A stretch of 64,000 nucleotides of DNA from SCQX01 sp035720945 (GTDB lineage: Bacteria; Pseudomonadota; Gammaproteobacteria; Burkholderiales; Burkholderiaceae_B), in assembly GCA_035720945.1 (NCBI GenBank), contig DASTNK010000058.1, positions 1 through 64,000 of the forward strand, in the 5' to 3' direction. Each line of letters opens with the position of its first letter. Position 1 is the stretch's first letter. Positions 27,009 through 38,184 of this stretch are shown here, in pieces. The translations under genes and the position numbers were made by a program. Below the pieces are notes generated by a model. It worked only from the letters and a program-made list of their open reading frames with translations, searched no databases and had not been told where the DNA came from.

Positions 27009-29359
27009 TTGCCTATCTGCTGCGCGTAGGCGGCAGCCCGTTCAAAGTTGGTCTCGAGTTGGCGCTTGGCCGGGAAGTACTGTTTGGGCCATGCCACATC
27101 GGCGTAGCCGATGCGCGCCGATTCCCGCAGCGTCCAGGCGGCATCGGCGAGATGCGGGCGCGCCAGTGCGCACAGATCGGCCCGGCCCGAGGCGATGATG
27201 CTGTTGACGTGGTCGGCTTCGAAGATGGCCCCCACCGCAATCGTGGGCACGTTGGCCTCGTTGCGGACGCGGTCGGCGAATGGCGTCTGGAACATGCGCC
27301 CATACACTGGCTTCTCTTCCTTGCTGACCTGCCCCGAGGAACAATCCACCATGTCGGCACCAGCGGCCTTGAACCGGCGCGCGATCTCCACCGCATCGTC
27401 GGCGGTGATGCCACCCTCCACCCAGTCGTGCGCCGAAATGCGCACCGACATGGGCAGGTGCGCGGGCCAGACTTCGCGCACGGCCTGGAACACTTCAAGG
27501 GGGTAGCGCAGGCGGTTCTCGAGCGAACCTCCATAGGCGTCGACGCGCAGGTTGGTCAGCGGCGAGATGAAGCTCGACAGCAGATAGCCGTGTGCGCAAT
27601 GCAGTTCGAGCCAGTCGAAGCCAGCTTTCGCGGCGCGCCGCGCGGCGGCCACGAACCGCTCGAGCACGTCGCGCATCTGCTCATGCGTCATCCCGGCCGG
27701 CACTTGCGATACGCCAGGGATGTATGGAATGGGCGAGGCGGACACCAACGGCCAGTTACCAGAGGGCAGAGGCTGATCCGTGCCTTCCCAGCTCACCCGC
27801 GTGGAGCCTTTGCGCCCGGCATGGCCAAGCTGCATGCCGATGCGCGCCGTGCTGTTTTCATGGACGAACCGCACGATGCGGGCAAACGCCTCTTGTTGGG
27901 TGTCATTCCACATGCCGGGGCATGCCGGGGTGATGCGCGCATCGGGCGAGACACACGTCATTTCGACCATGACCAGCCCCGCGCCGCCCATGGCGCGCGC
28001 GCCCAGATGCACCAGATGAAAGTCGCCCGGCACGCCATCGACGCACGAATACATGGCCATGGGAGAAACCATGATCCGGTTCTTCAAGGTGATCCCGCGC
28101 ACCGTGTAGGGCAGGTGCATGGGCGGAACCGGATGCGCGGAAGGCGGGGCCTGGGGTTGCAGGCCATCGTTCTGGCGCGCCAGCATCCAGCGCTCGTAAC
28201 CCTCGAGCCATTCGGCATCGCGCAGGCGGAGATTTTCGTGGGAAATGCGTTGCGAGCGGGTCAGCAGCGAATAGGCGAACTGCTCCGGGTCGAAGTTCGC
28301 GTAGCGCGCGACGTTCTCGAACCACTCGGTGGAATTGCGCGCGGCGTTCTGAATCTTCAGTACCTCGACCGAACGCACATCCTGGTAATGATCTAGGCCG
28401 GCACGTAAATCGCTGCCCTGGTCGGTCAGGCAGCGATGCAGTTCTATGGCGTCTTCCAGCGCCAGTTTCGTGCCCGATCCGATGGAAAAATGCGCAGTGT
28501 GCGCGGCATCGCCCATCAGCACCACCGGCACCTCGCGTCCGTCGGGCAACACCTGCCGGTGCACCCAGGTGTCGCAGATGACGCGCGGGAAGCGGATCCA
28601 GATGGCTGACCCGCGCAGGTGTGTGGCGTTGCAGACCAGGCGATGCCCGCCCAGCCAGGGAGCGAACAGCCTCTCGCAATAGGCGATGCCCTCTTCCTGG
28701 CTCATGGTTTCCAGCCCCGCCGCACGCCAGGTTTCGTCCCGGGTCTCGACGATGAACGTGGAGAGTCCGGGTTCGAACTGGTAGGCATGCGCCTGGAACC
28801 AGCCGAATTCGGTCTGCACGAACGCGAAAGTGAACGCATCGAACGTTTGCTCGGTGCCGAGCCACACGAATCGGCATTGGCGCGTGTCGACGTCGGGCTT
28901 GTAGGTGTCGGCGTACCGTTTACGCACCCTGCTGTTGAGCCCGTCGGAGGCGATGACCAGATCGGCGCCATAGCGCAAGGCGACCTCCTGATCGTCGGAA
29001 ACGTCGGTTTCAAACACGAGACTCACGCCCAGTTCCTCGCAGCGCGCCTGCAGCACATTGAGGAGCTTCTTGCGCCCGATGCCGATGAAGCCGTGTCCAC
29101 CGCTGCGTATGGTGCCGCCCCGGTAGTGGATGTCGATGTCGTCCCAGCGGTTGAATGCCGAGATGATGCGCCCGGCCGACACCGGATCGGCCTCGGTGAG
29201 ATTTTCCAGCGTGGCATCGGAGAACACGACGCCCCAGCCGAAAGTGTCGTAGGGCCGGTTGCGCTCGATGACGACGACCTCGTGGCGCGCATCGCTGAGT
29301 TTCATCAGCAGGCCGAAGTACAGCCCCGCCGGACCGCCGCCTATGCATACGATTTTCAT
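27005..29359 (-). CDS. fused aryl-CoA monooxygenase / OYE-type reductase
   Basis: The 784-residue protein joins two flavoproteins. Residues 1 to about 380 are a class A FAD monooxygenase ([46 protein letters not shown]). Residues from about 400 to the end are an old-yellow-enzyme FMN reductase ([60 protein letters not shown]). The same fusion is known as 2-aminobenzoyl-CoA monooxygenase/reductase and salicylyl-CoA 5-hydroxylase/oxidoreductase, which dearomatise the CoA thioester. It is the first gene of the operon, divergent from the MarR gene. Confidence 0.9.
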   Translation of the reverse strand: MKIVCIGGGPAGLYFGLLMKLSDARHEVVVIERNRPYDTFGWGVVFSDATLENLTEADPVSAGRIISAFNRWDDIDIHYRGGTIRSGGHGFIGIGRKKLLNVLQARCEELGVSLVFETDVSDDQEVALRYGADLVIASDGLNSRVRKRYADTYKPDVDTRQCRFVWLGTEQTFDAFTFAFVQTEFGWFQAHAYQFEPGLSTFIVETRDETWRAAGLETMSQEEGIAYCERLFAPWLGGHRLVCNATHLRGSAIWIRFPRVICDTWVHRQVLPDGREVPVVLMGDAAHTAHFSIGSGTKLALEDAIELHRCLTDQGSDLRAGLDHYQDVRSVEVLKIQNAARNSTEWFENVARYANFDPEQFAYSLLTRSQRISHENLRLRDAEWLEGYERWMLARQNDGLQPQAPPSAHPVPPMHLPYTVRGITLKNRIMVSPMAMYSCVDGVPGDFHLVHLGARAMGGAGLVMVEMTCVSPDARITPACPGMWNDTQQEAFARIVRFVHENSTARIGMQLGHAGRKGSTRVSWEGTDQPLPSGNWPLVSASPIPYIPGVSQVPAGMTHEQMRDVLERFVAAARRAAKAGFDWLELHCAHGYLLSSFISPLTNLRVDAYGGSLENRLRYPLEVFQAVREVWPAHLPMSVRISAHDWVEGGITADDAVEIARRFKAAGADMVDCSSGQVSKEEKPVYGRMFQTPFADRVRNEANVPTIAVGAIFEADHVNSIIASGRADLCALARPHLADAAWTLRESARIGYADVAWPKQYFPAKRQLETNFERAAAYAQQIGK

Positions 29360-29392
29360 GGATCTGGCCCCGAAAATTTATTTTAGGCTTAA

Positions 29393-29402
29393 ACTATATA
29401 GT
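29393..29402. promoter_or_regulatory. candidate MarR operator
   Basis: A perfect 10-base palindrome, ACTATATAGT, sits in an AT-rich patch (29377-29415) of an otherwise GC-rich divergent region. It is 34 bases from the monooxygenase start and 115 from the MarR start. MarR proteins bind such palindromes in divergent promoters; binding here is inferred. Confidence 0.45.
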
Positions 29403-29516
29403 CAAAAAGAAAATCCGGCAAGCATTTTCCCCTCACACTTTTGCCGCTATCATGTGATTGAAGATTAAAATTAACCTGTATCAACCATTTGTGACGCATC
29501 TACCGGATTCGACGCC

Positions 29517-30020
29517 ATGAACGACTTTCCCGCCGCCAGCATCGAACAGGCGATCCCCGACCTGGAAAGCCGCACCGTGCCCGAGGATCACCAGGACCTC
29601 CGCCTGTGGTTGCGCCTGCTGACCTGCAGCAACCTGATAGAAGGCACGATCCGCAGCCGCCTGCGCACGGAATTCAGCACCACGCTGCCCCGCTTCGACC
29701 TCATGGCGCAGTTGCTGCGAGCCCCGGATGGCATGAAGATGAGCGATCTGTCGCAGCACATGATGGTCACCAACGGCAACATCACCGGCATCACCGACCA
29801 ACTCGAGAAAGAGGGGCTGGTCGAGCGGGTGAAGGTGGCCACGGATCGACGCAGTTCGTTGATCCGCCTCACGACCAAGGGCAAACGCACGTTCCGCAAA
29901 ATGGCGCAGGCCCATGAAGCCTGGATCCAGTCGCTGTTCTCAGGGCTGTCCGACACCAGTCGCAAGGCCTTGTACGATGCGCTGGGCGAACTCAAACTGG
30001 TCTCCCGCACCCGGCGCTGA
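29517..30020 (+). CDS. MarR family transcriptional regulator
   Basis: The 167-residue winged-helix protein has MKMSDLSQHMMVTNGNITGITDQLEKEGLVERV (recognition helix region) and the wing ATDRRSSLIRLTTKGK. It is divergent from the aromatic-CoA operon, and MarR repressors next to such operons usually respond to the aryl-CoA or free acid. Repression of the operon and of itself is the likely role. Confidence 0.88.
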   Translation: MNDFPAASIEQAIPDLESRTVPEDHQDLRLWLRLLTCSNLIEGTIRSRLRTEFSTTLPRFDLMAQLLRAPDGMKMSDLSQHMMVTNGNITGITDQLEKEGLVERVKVATDRRSSLIRLTTKGKRTFRKMAQAHEAWIQSLFSGLSDTSRKALYDALGELKLVSRTRR

Positions 30021-30186
30021 CGTCAGCGCCGCTCCCCATTGGGCGCGGCGCCACTGCGCGCCAAGCGCCCCAAATCCCGCGTGAACCCGGTTACACTCTT
30101 GTTTTTGGCGCCGCACCATCACCTCGCCCTCGTGGCGCGTCCCTTGGTGCCACGCGTTTGTCCTCTTTTTCGCCGAGTGGCACACC

Positions 30187-31413
30187 ATGGCTGTCAACCT
30201 GCACATACCCAAGGAATCCGAGATCCACGCCGTGCCCGGTATCGAGATCGGCATCGCTGAAGCCGGCATCCGCAAGGCCGGTCGACGCGACCTGACGGTC
30301 TTCAGGCTGGCGCCCGGCACGAATGTGGCCGGCGTGTTCACGCGCAACCGCTTCCGTGCCGCGCCGGTACAGGTCTGCGAAAAACATCTGGCAAGTGGCG
30401 CGGCGATCCGCGCCCTGGTCATCAACACGGGCAATGCCAACGCCGGGACCGGCGAACCGGGTCTGAGCGCGGCAAACCAGACCTGCGCATCGCTGGCCGG
30501 ACTGCTCGGGCTGGAACCCGGGCAAGTGCTGCCGTTTTCCACCGGCGTCATCCTTGAACCCTTGCCAGTGGATCGTCTGGTGGCGGCGCTTCCCGCCGCC
30601 GCGGCGTCGTTGACGGCTTCCAACTGGTTCGCGGCCGCCCACAGCATCATGACCACCGACACCCAGCCCAAGATCGTGTCGCGTCGCGTCGAAGTGGGCG
30701 GCAAGACCATCACCATCACCGGCGTCAGCAAAGGGGCGGGCATGATCCGGCCCAACATGGCGACCATGCTGGGGTTCCTGGCCACGGACGCGGGCCTGCC
30801 AACAGCCTTGCTGAGCAAGGCAGCCAAAGCCATCGCCGACCGTTCATTCAATCGCATCACGGTCGATGGCGATACGTCCACCAATGACTCATTCATCATC
30901 ATGGCCACCGGCCAGAGCGGGCTGAACATCGCCGGCGAATCCGACCCGGCCTATCCTGCCGTGTTCGAGGCATTGGCCTCGGCGGCGACCGAACTCGCCC
31001 AGAAGATCATCCGCGACGCCGAAGGGGCGACCAAGTTCATGACCATCCGCGTCGAACAGGCCGCCAACCAGGAAGAGGCGTTGAAGGTCGCCTACGCGGT
31101 GGCCCAGTCCCCACTCGTCAAAACCGCGTTCTTCGCGTCGGATCCCAACCTGGGGCGCATTCTATGCGCGATCGGCTATGCAGGCATCGACGACCTCGAC
31201 GTCACCCGCCTCAACCTGTGGCTGGGTGACGTATTGGTCGCCAGCGCGGGGGGGCGCCATCCCGGCTATCGGGAAGAAGACGGCCAGCGCGTCATGAAGG
31301 AAGCCGAGATCGTCGTGCGCATCGCGCTGGGCCGCGGTGACACCGCCGAGACCGTCTACACCTGCGATTTTTCGCATGACTACGTGTCGATCAACGCCGA
31401 TTATCGGTCGTAG
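30187..31413 (+). CDS. argJ: bifunctional ornithine acetyltransferase / N-acetylglutamate synthase
   Basis: ArgJ moves acetyl from N-acetylornithine to glutamate in the cyclic arginine pathway. The 408-residue precursor is cleaved before the nucleophilic Thr193 in [13 protein letters not shown]. Also visible are [16 protein letters not shown] [23 protein letters not shown] and [13 protein letters not shown]. Length is normal. Confidence 0.95.
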   Translation: MAVNLHIPKESEIHAVPGIEIGIAEAGIRKAGRRDLTVFRLAPGTNVAGVFTRNRFRAAPVQVCEKHLASGAAIRALVINTGNANAGTGEPGLSAANQTCASLAGLLGLEPGQVLPFSTGVILEPLPVDRLVAALPAAAASLTASNWFAAAHSIMTTDTQPKIVSRRVEVGGKTITITGVSKGAGMIRPNMATMLGFLATDAGLPTALLSKAAKAIADRSFNRITVDGDTSTNDSFIIMATGQSGLNIAGESDPAYPAVFEALASAATELAQKIIRDAEGATKFMTIRVEQAANQEEALKVAYAVAQSPLVKTAFFASDPNLGRILCAIGYAGIDDLDVTRLNLWLGDVLVASAGGRHPGYREEDGQRVMKEAEIVVRIALGRGDTAETVYTCDFSHDYVSINADYRS

Positions 31414-31503
31414 AACTGGGGGGTTGTCAGCCCGACGAAGGGTCGCGCGGGGCACTCTCCGGCCGCAACCCCTTGACTTGACGCGGATTTTTCCGCCATC
31501 AGC

Positions 31504-31533
31504 TTGACTTACCCAATGAGCACAGACTAGAAT
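31504..31533 (+). promoter_or_regulatory. sigma-70 promoter for rplU-rpmA
   Basis: TTGACT (31504-31509) and TAGAAT (31528-31533) are spaced 18 bases apart and lie about 58 bases before the rplU start. Each hexamer matches consensus at five of six positions. Confidence 0.65.
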
Positions 31534-31590
31534 TGAGGGCTTGGCGTTTTGCGCCAAGGCATCCTTATTCATACCCTAGGGAAATCCCAC

Positions 31591-31902
31591 ATGTACGCGG
31601 TCATAAAAACCGGTGGCAAGCAATATCGCGTTGCCGCTGGTCAAAAACTCAAGATAGAACAGATACCGGCTGACATTGGGCAAGAAATCACGCTCGACCA
31701 GGTGTTGTCGGTGGGCGAAGGCGACCAGTTGCAAATCGGTACGCCTTTCGTCGCCAACGCCGTGGTCAAGGCTACCGTTCTTGCGCAAGGCCGTCACGAC
31801 AAGGTCCGTATCTTCAAGATGCGCCGGCGCAAGCACTACCAGAAGCGCCAGGGGCATCGCCAGAACTACACCGAAGTCCGCATCGACGCGGTCGCGGCCT
31901 AG
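31591..31902 (+). CDS. rplU: 50S ribosomal protein L21
   Basis: The 103-residue protein begins [18 protein letters not shown] and ends with [16 protein letters not shown], the conserved rRNA-binding tail, then [10 protein letters not shown]. It is followed 39 bases later by rpmA, the usual pairing. ATG 31591 matches the universal N-terminus. Confidence 0.97.
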   Translation: MYAVIKTGGKQYRVAAGQKLKIEQIPADIGQEITLDQVLSVGEGDQLQIGTPFVANAVVKATVLAQGRHDKVRIFKMRRRKHYQKRQGHRQNYTEVRIDAVAA

Positions 31903-31941
31903 TCGTCACCGAACCCACCCTTTGCATAGCAGGAGCTAAAC

Positions 31942-32202
31942 ATGGCACACAAAAAAGGCGGCGGCTCAACACGCAACGGCCGCGAATCGGAATCGAAACG
32001 GCTGGGCGTGAAAACCTATGGCGGCCAAGCCATTTCAGCGGGCGCGATCATCGTGCGCCAACGCGGCACCCAGTTCCATCCGGGCACCAATGTTGGCATC
32101 GGCAAGGATCACACGCTGTACTCGCTGATCAATGGCACCGTCAAATTCAGCGTCACCGGGGCGCTCAACAAACGCACGGTGTCGGTCTTGGCGGGCGAAT
32201 AA
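31942..32202 (+). CDS. rpmA: 50S ribosomal protein L27
   Basis: The 86-residue protein starts [20 protein letters not shown] and includes [17 protein letters not shown], diagnostic of L27, whose N-terminus reaches the peptidyl transferase centre. AGGAG precedes the start. Confidence 0.97.
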   Translation: MAHKKGGGSTRNGRESESKRLGVKTYGGQAISAGAIIVRQRGTQFHPGTNVGIGKDHTLYSLINGTVKFSVTGALNKRTVSVLAGE

Positions 32203-32231
32203 CCCACCGGCCAGCCCCATATGGGGCTCCC

Positions 32232-32266
32232 AAAGCCCCGCCCCTCAACGGCGGGGCTTTTGTTTT
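32232..32266 (+). terminator. terminator after rpmA
   Basis: Stem AAAGCCCCGC (32232-32241) pairs with GCGGGGCTTT (32251-32260) around a 9-base loop, followed by TGTTTT. It separates rplU-rpmA from obgE, about 30 bases after the rpmA stop. Confidence 0.85.
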
Positions 32267-32268
32267 AG

Positions 32269-33486
<1,218 letters not shown>

Positions 33487-33558
33487 TCCACGACACCAGG
33501 GCCTGTTGACACCCTGGTTCGCAACCCCTATACCGCGATACATAGTCCGCCTCGTATC

Positions 33559-34716
33559 ATGCCTTCCGACTCGCCCATTTCCAGCCTCGTCGCCGACGCG
33601 CGACGCCTCGTCGTCAAAGTCGGCTCATCCCTGGTCACCAACGAAGGCAAAGGCATAGATCGTGCCGCCGTGGCGTCATGGGCGTCGCAGATCGCCGACC
33701 TGCATCGCCAGGGACGCCAGATGGTTCTGGTGTCCAGCGGCGCCATCGCCGAGGGGATGGTGCGCCTGGGTTGGCCGCAACGCCCCCATACCATGCATGA
33801 ACTACAGGCGGCGGCGGCCGTGGGCCAGATGGGTCTGGTCCAGGCCTACGAAGCCGCATTCGCCACGCACGCCATCCGGGCCGCGCAAATCCTGCTCACC
33901 CATGAAGACCTCGCCGACCGGCGCCGATACCTGAACGCCCGCACCACGCTCTACACGCTCCTGGGCCTGGGCGTGGTGCCCATCGTCAACGAAAACGATA
34001 CCGTGGTCACTGACGAAATCCGCCTGGGCGACAACGACACGCTGGGCGCGCTGGTGACCAACCTGATCGAGGCCGACGCCCTCATCATCCTGACCGACCA
34101 GGACGGCCTTTACAATTCCGACCCCCGCAAGAATCCCGACGCGCGGCTCATTCAGACCGGTCAGGCGGGGGATCCGGCGCTCGAGACCATGGCCGGCGGC
34201 GCCGGTAGCGGCATCGGCACCGGCGGCATGTTGACCAAGGTGCTGGCGGCGCGGCGCGCGGCCAACAGCGGCGGGCACACCATCATCGCTTCCGGGCGCG
34301 AGCCCGACGTGCTGCTGCGTCTCGCCGCGGGCGAACCCATAGGCACCGAATTGCGCGCACTCCTGCCTGTGCGCTCGGCGCGCAAGCGCTGGCTCGCGAA
34401 TCATCTGCGGCTGCGCGGGCGCGTCACGCTGGATGCGGGGGCGGTCCAGGCCTTGACGCAGAACCACAAGAGCCTGCTGGCCATCGGCGTCATCAAGGTC
34501 GAAGGCGAGTTCGAGCGCGGCGACGTGGTCGCCTGCGTGGATCAGAACGGCGTGGAATGCGGCCGCGGGCTGATCAACTATTCATCAGGCGACACCCGCC
34601 GCATCATGCGCCAGCCCAGCCGGCGCATTCCCGATATCCTGGGCAGCATGTCAGACCAGGAACTCATGCATCGGGACAACATGGTCTTCGTGCGGCCGGG
34701 GCGGCGGCCGGCTTGA
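33559..34716 (+). CDS. proB: glutamate 5-kinase
   Basis: ProB phosphorylates glutamate in proline synthesis. The 385-residue protein has an amino acid kinase domain ([56 protein letters not shown]) and a C-terminal PUA domain from about residue 290. It is convergent with the LysR gene; the 60 bases between contain nothing I recognise. Confidence 0.95.
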   Translation: MPSDSPISSLVADARRLVVKVGSSLVTNEGKGIDRAAVASWASQIADLHRQGRQMVLVSSGAIAEGMVRLGWPQRPHTMHELQAAAAVGQMGLVQAYEAAFATHAIRAAQILLTHEDLADRRRYLNARTTLYTLLGLGVVPIVNENDTVVTDEIRLGDNDTLGALVTNLIEADALIILTDQDGLYNSDPRKNPDARLIQTGQAGDPALETMAGGAGSGIGTGGMLTKVLAARRAANSGGHTIIASGREPDVLLRLAAGEPIGTELRALLPVRSARKRWLANHLRLRGRVTLDAGAVQALTQNHKSLLAIGVIKVEGEFERGDVVACVDQNGVECGRGLINYSSGDTRRIMRQPSRRIPDILGSMSDQELMHRDNMVFVRPGRRPA

Positions 34717-34776
34717 TGCCTCGGCATCACCGCCAGCGCCAAAGCTGAACAGTCGAATCGATCGGGCAAATTCGAA

Positions 34777-35805
34777 TCAACCAGGCAGCACACTGCCTCT
34801 GTCACCGGGCAGCACACCGGCTCCGTCACCAGGCGGCACACCGGCTCCGTCGGCCGCGCCCAGCACGACGGGCCCATCGCTTCGCAGGCTTGCCTCCCGG
34901 GCCGCCCTCAGGGCAGGCAGCCTGTCCTGCAGGAAATCGATGAATACCCGGACCTTCGCAGGAACCAGACGCGATGGAAACAGGGCGAACAGCGGCATCG
35001 GCCCGAAATCCCAGCCGGGCAGAACACGCACCAGCCGCTGCATCCCGTCATCGCACCGGGACAGATATTCAGTAAGCTGCGCAATCCCCATTCCCTGCAG
35101 ACACAGGCGGCGCAGCATTCCCGCGTCATTGGCCGCGACGGCCCCGGATACCGGCACCAGCTCCTGACGTCCCTGGCAGCGCAGCCGCCAGATCGCGTCC
35201 GTCTTGCCGGCGGATCGCCGCAGGCACACATGGTGCTCCAGATCGGCGGGCTCCAGAGGCACCCCCCGGCGTGCCAGATAATCGCGCGCGGCGTACAACC
35301 CCAGTTGCAGATCATCGATATGGCGCGACACCACGCCGGAGTCCGGCTGCTCGCCCAAGCGCAACGCCATGTCGTACGGCTCGGTCAGCAAATCCACCTG
35401 GCGCATGCTCAAGTCGAACTCGCATTCGATCTCCGGGTATTGCGTACAAAAATCGCGCAGGATTTCAGACAACGACATCACTGCCAGGCTGGTGGGCACC
35501 GCGACCCGCAATCGCCCCTGAGGCCGCCGGGCCGTCTCGACCAGTTGTTCGTGCGCGATACGCGCTTTGTCGATGATATTCCGGCAGCGCTCGAAGTACA
35601 CACTGCCGGCTTCAGTGAGTTCCACCCGGCGTGTGCTTCGATGAAGCAGCTTGACGCCAATGCATCGCTCGAGCCCTGAAATTCGGCGCGACAGCGTCGA
35701 GACCGGCACGCCCGACGATTCCGCGGCACGGCTGAAATTCTTGCGCCGTGCCACCTCGACGAACAGCGCCATGTCATCCAGTGAGGTATTCGTTGATTTT
35801 TCCAT
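34777..35805 (-). CDS. LysR family regulator with a repeated C-terminal tail
   Basis: The 342-residue regulator has an N-terminal helix-turn-helix (SRAAESSGVPVSTLSRRISGLE) and a LysR substrate-binding domain ending near residue 300. A family-atypical tail follows, made of 8-residue units GAGVPPGD and GAGVLPGD then RGSVLPG, encoded by 24-base repeats. It closely resembles the LysR at 36497-37444 through most of its length, so the two are paralogues. It is divergent from the DUF4148 gene, a candidate target. Ligand unknown. Confidence 0.88.
   Translation of the reverse strand: MEKSTNTSLDDMALFVEVARRKNFSRAAESSGVPVSTLSRRISGLERCIGVKLLHRSTRRVELTEAGSVYFERCRNIIDKARIAHEQLVETARRPQGRLRVAVPTSLAVMSLSEILRDFCTQYPEIECEFDLSMRQVDLLTEPYDMALRLGEQPDSGVVSRHIDDLQLGLYAARDYLARRGVPLEPADLEHHVCLRRSAGKTDAIWRLRCQGRQELVPVSGAVAANDAGMLRRLCLQGMGIAQLTEYLSRCDDGMQRLVRVLPGWDFGPMPLFALFPSRLVPAKVRVFIDFLQDRLPALRAAREASLRSDGPVVLGAADGAGVPPGDGAGVLPGDRGSVLPG
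34780..34851. repeat. three 24-base imperfect tandem repeats
   Basis: Units 34780-34803, 34804-34827 and 34828-34851 share most positions, for example ACCGGGCAGCACACCGGCTC in the middle one. They keep the reading frame of the LysR tail and stop exactly at its stop codon. Confidence 0.85.
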
Positions 35806-35835
35806 ATTCGGTCATTGCGGACTATCAACCATCCG

Positions 35836-35879
35836 AGCCAATTAGCTTACGCATTCAATTATTCCACCAATAATTGGCT
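35836..35879. promoter_or_regulatory. AT-rich nested inverted repeats between lysR and DUF4148 gene
   Basis: Outer arms AGCCAATTA (35836-35844) and TAATTGGCT (35871-35879) and inner arms CAATTATT (35856-35863) and AATAATTG (35869-35876, 5-base loop) are all perfect. The segment lies just upstream of the LysR start in a strikingly AT-rich patch. It may be a LysR binding region; no binding data are available. Confidence 0.45.
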
Positions 35880-36046
35880 ATTTCAGTTTTTATTATTTCA
35901 TGTATGAAAATATGATTTGTGCAAATACGGGTTTATACCTATCTCAATCAGGCAGATACTTCTCCACATCGACGGTGAGCACCGGCAAGCCGCAAGAGCG
36001 GTTTTCCGTTATGTAGCGTCGACCTTCGAAACGAATGGAGTTCGCA

Positions 36047-36421
36047 ATGAAAGCAATCTTAGGTACCGCAATGATTTCCCTGTCCCTGCTGGCCGCTGGC
36101 GCCCAGGCCGCCGTATCCGATGTCGCACCGACCCGCGCGCAAGTCGTGGCCGAACTGCAGCAAGCCCGTTCGGCCGGGCTGCTGAGCGAGCACGAGGCGG
36201 ATCCCTACCCCGTGCCGGTGGTGGCCGCGAGCCATAAGAGCCGCGCGGAAGTCCTGGCGGAACTGGCGCAGGCGCGCAGCGCCGGTCAACTCAGCCTGCA
36301 CGAGGCGGACCCGTACCCGTCACCCGCGGCAGACGCGGACCCTGTCGCCTCGCGCGCACAAGTCCTGGCCGAACTGGCGCAGTACCAGTCGGCGCATCCG
36401 CGGGAGTTCATTGAACATTGA
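36047..36421 (+). CDS. DUF4148 small exported protein
   Basis: The 124-residue precursor has a signal peptide (ISLSLLAAGAQA) and three repeats of the DUF4148 pattern: RAQVVAELQQARSAGLLSEHEADPYP, RAEVLAELAQARSAGQLSLHEADPYP and a shorter RAQVLAELAQYQSAHP. DUF4148 proteins are abundant in Burkholderiales, probably periplasmic, and of unknown function. ATG 36047 is preferred because GGAG stands 7 bases before it. It is divergent from one LysR gene and convergent with its paralogue. Confidence 0.85.
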   Translation: MKAILGTAMISLSLLAAGAQAAVSDVAPTRAQVVAELQQARSAGLLSEHEADPYPVPVVAASHKSRAEVLAELAQARSAGQLSLHEADPYPSPAADADPVASRAQVLAELAQYQSAHPREFIEH

Positions 36422-36487
36422 TCCCGCCCGCCGGTACGGCTGAAGAATCGACCGCGCCAAGACGGCGGGCAAGGCCCGCCACGCATC

Positions 36488-36523
36488 ACGGCCCGATCAG
36501 GCGACGACGCCTGACCGGGCCGT
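36488..36523. terminator. strong hairpin between convergent genes
   Basis: Arms ACGGCCCG/CGGGCCGT (8 bp) and TCAGGCG/CGCCTGA (7 bp) pair with one mismatch between them and a 4-base loop. It overlaps the stop codon of the second LysR gene. There is no U-tract on either strand, so a terminator role is plausible but unproven. A second hairpin without U-tract is at 36464-36480. Confidence 0.45.
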
Positions 36524-37444
36524 CTGCTTCAAGAGGCCCTGCGCTTTCGTAGCCGCTTGCAACTCAACGAGGCGCGCCTGCAGGAACTCGATGAAGACAC
36601 GCGTCTTGGCCGGCATCAGGCGCGAGGGAAACAGCGCCAGCAGAGGCATCGGCCGGAACTCCCATTCCGGCAGCACACGCACCAGCGGCTCTTCGCCTTC
36701 CTGGCCTCGCGACATGCGGCACGACAGGGGCACAATGCCTAGTCCCTGCTGGCACATGCGCTGGAGCATGCCGACGTTGTTAGCCATGATCCGGCCCGCG
36801 ACCGCGACGGTCTCGACGCGATCGCCGCCATGCAGTTCCCAGTTGGAGTCTTCCTTGTTGGCCGTGGCCCTGAGGCACTGGTGATGCGCAAGCTCGGCCG
36901 GCACCACGGGCATGCCGTGATTGGCAATGTAGCGACGCGACGCGAACAACCCCAGGGACACGCTCACCAGGTGGCGCGATACCACCCCCGAATCAGGCTG
37001 CTGGCCAAAGCGCAACACCAGATCGAACGGGTCGGCCAGCAGGTCCACCGGATGAATGCCCAAGTCGAACTCGCACTCGATGTCAGGGTACAGTGTGCAG
37101 AACTCCCCCAGGAACCCGGCCAGCGTGATCACGGCAAAGCTGGCGGGCAGCGATACCCGCAGGCGCCCCTTGGGCTGCTGGGCCACGTCGACCAGTTGTT
37201 CATGCGCAATGCGCGCTTCATCGACGATCTTCTGGCATCGCTCGAAGTAGACGCCGCCGGCCTCGGTGAGTTCCACCCGGCGCGTGCTGCGGTTGAACAG
37301 CTTGACCCCGATATTGTGCTCGAGCTGGTTGATACGGCGCGACAGGGTCGAGACCGGCACCCCCGACGATTCCGAAGCACGACTGAAATTCCGGCGCTTC
37401 GCGACCTCGACGAACAAAGCTATGTCATCCAGAGACGTATCCAT
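36497..37444 (-). CDS. LysR family regulator, paralogue of the one at 34777
   Basis: The 315-residue regulator has the helix-turn-helix SRASESSGVPVSTLSRRINQLE and a LysR effector-binding domain. It shares long blocks with the neighbour LysR, such as STRRVELTEAG, ARIAHEQLV, IECEFDL, QPDSGVVSRH and LFPSRL, showing duplication. It lacks the repeated tail. It starts 18 bases after the Lrp gene on the same strand, so the two may be cotranscribed. Confidence 0.88.
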   Translation of the reverse strand: MDTSLDDIALFVEVAKRRNFSRASESSGVPVSTLSRRINQLEHNIGVKLFNRSTRRVELTEAGGVYFERCQKIVDEARIAHEQLVDVAQQPKGRLRVSLPASFAVITLAGFLGEFCTLYPDIECEFDLGIHPVDLLADPFDLVLRFGQQPDSGVVSRHLVSVSLGLFASRRYIANHGMPVVPAELAHHQCLRATANKEDSNWELHGGDRVETVAVAGRIMANNVGMLQRMCQQGLGIVPLSCRMSRGQEGEEPLVRVLPEWEFRPMPLLALFPSRLMPAKTRVFIEFLQARLVELQAATKAQGLLKQTARSGVVA

Positions 37445-37462
37445 GCAATTTTCCCGGCTGCC

Positions 37463-37951
37463 CTATTTTTGCGCAGCGATGAACAGAGTTTCCTTGACCT
37501 CTTCCATGACCACGCAGCTCTTGGTCTGGGTCACCCCGGGCAGGCGCAGCAGGATGTCGCCCAACAAGTGGCGGTACTGGCCGATTTCCTTGATGCGAGC
37601 CTTGACCAGGTAATCGAAATCGCCCGACACCAAGTGGCATTCCTGAACTTCGGGAATGCACAGGATGGCGCGCCGGAAGTCGTCGAACGTGCGGTCGGAC
37701 TTGCTGGACATGGAAATTTCGACAAACACCAGCAGCCCGGCATCGAGCGCGCCGGGCAACACCCTGGCGTGGTATCCCGTGATGATGCCGTCGCGCTCGA
37801 GGCGCTTGACCCGCTCGGCGCATGGCGTCACGGTCAGGCCAACGGCTTCGGACAATTCAGTCATGGACATGCGACCGTTGTTCTGAAGCAGATCGAGGAT
37901 GTGCCGGTCCAGTTTGTCGAGCGTGCTGACGGGTTGACGCTGTACTCTCAA
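37463..37951 (-). CDS. Lrp/AsnC family regulator
   Basis: The 162-residue protein begins with the Lrp core TLDKLDRHILDLLQNNGRMS and has the recognition region VTPCAERVKRLERDGIITGYH plus a RAM ligand domain (VQECHLVSGDFDYLVKARI). It resembles global Lrp and the DadR type that activate D-amino acid dehydrogenase genes; dadA is divergent from it. I chose TTG 37951 because GAGGGG lies about 6 bases before it and the N-terminus then matches the family; an upstream TTG at 37972 would add seven residues. Confidence 0.88.
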   Translation of the reverse strand: MRVQRQPVSTLDKLDRHILDLLQNNGRMSMTELSEAVGLTVTPCAERVKRLERDGIITGYHARVLPGALDAGLLVFVEISMSSKSDRTFDDFRRAILCIPEVQECHLVSGDFDYLVKARIKEIGQYRHLLGDILLRLPGVTQTKSCVVMEEVKETLFIAAQK

Positions 37952-38184
37952 TTCTCGCCCCTCGGGAGACAACCAATATCCCGATTATAGGATTGGCGGG
38001 GCTGAGCATTCGCCCGGCCAGCAATAAAACCTGAATTTCCAAATTCTTCAAAAAAAAACACTATTCGGCCTATCTTAGAATGCCGCCATGGCAACGCTGG
38101 GAAGGTCTGTCGTCGAAGCGCGCCATACCGTCGGGGGCCATCAGTTTCGCCGAACAACATAACTCTTATCATAAAAGTGCAGCC

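Noticed and set aside
34717..34776. Gene or terminator between proB and the LysR gene
   Set aside because: Only 60 bases, no stem with U-tract and no open frame of note.
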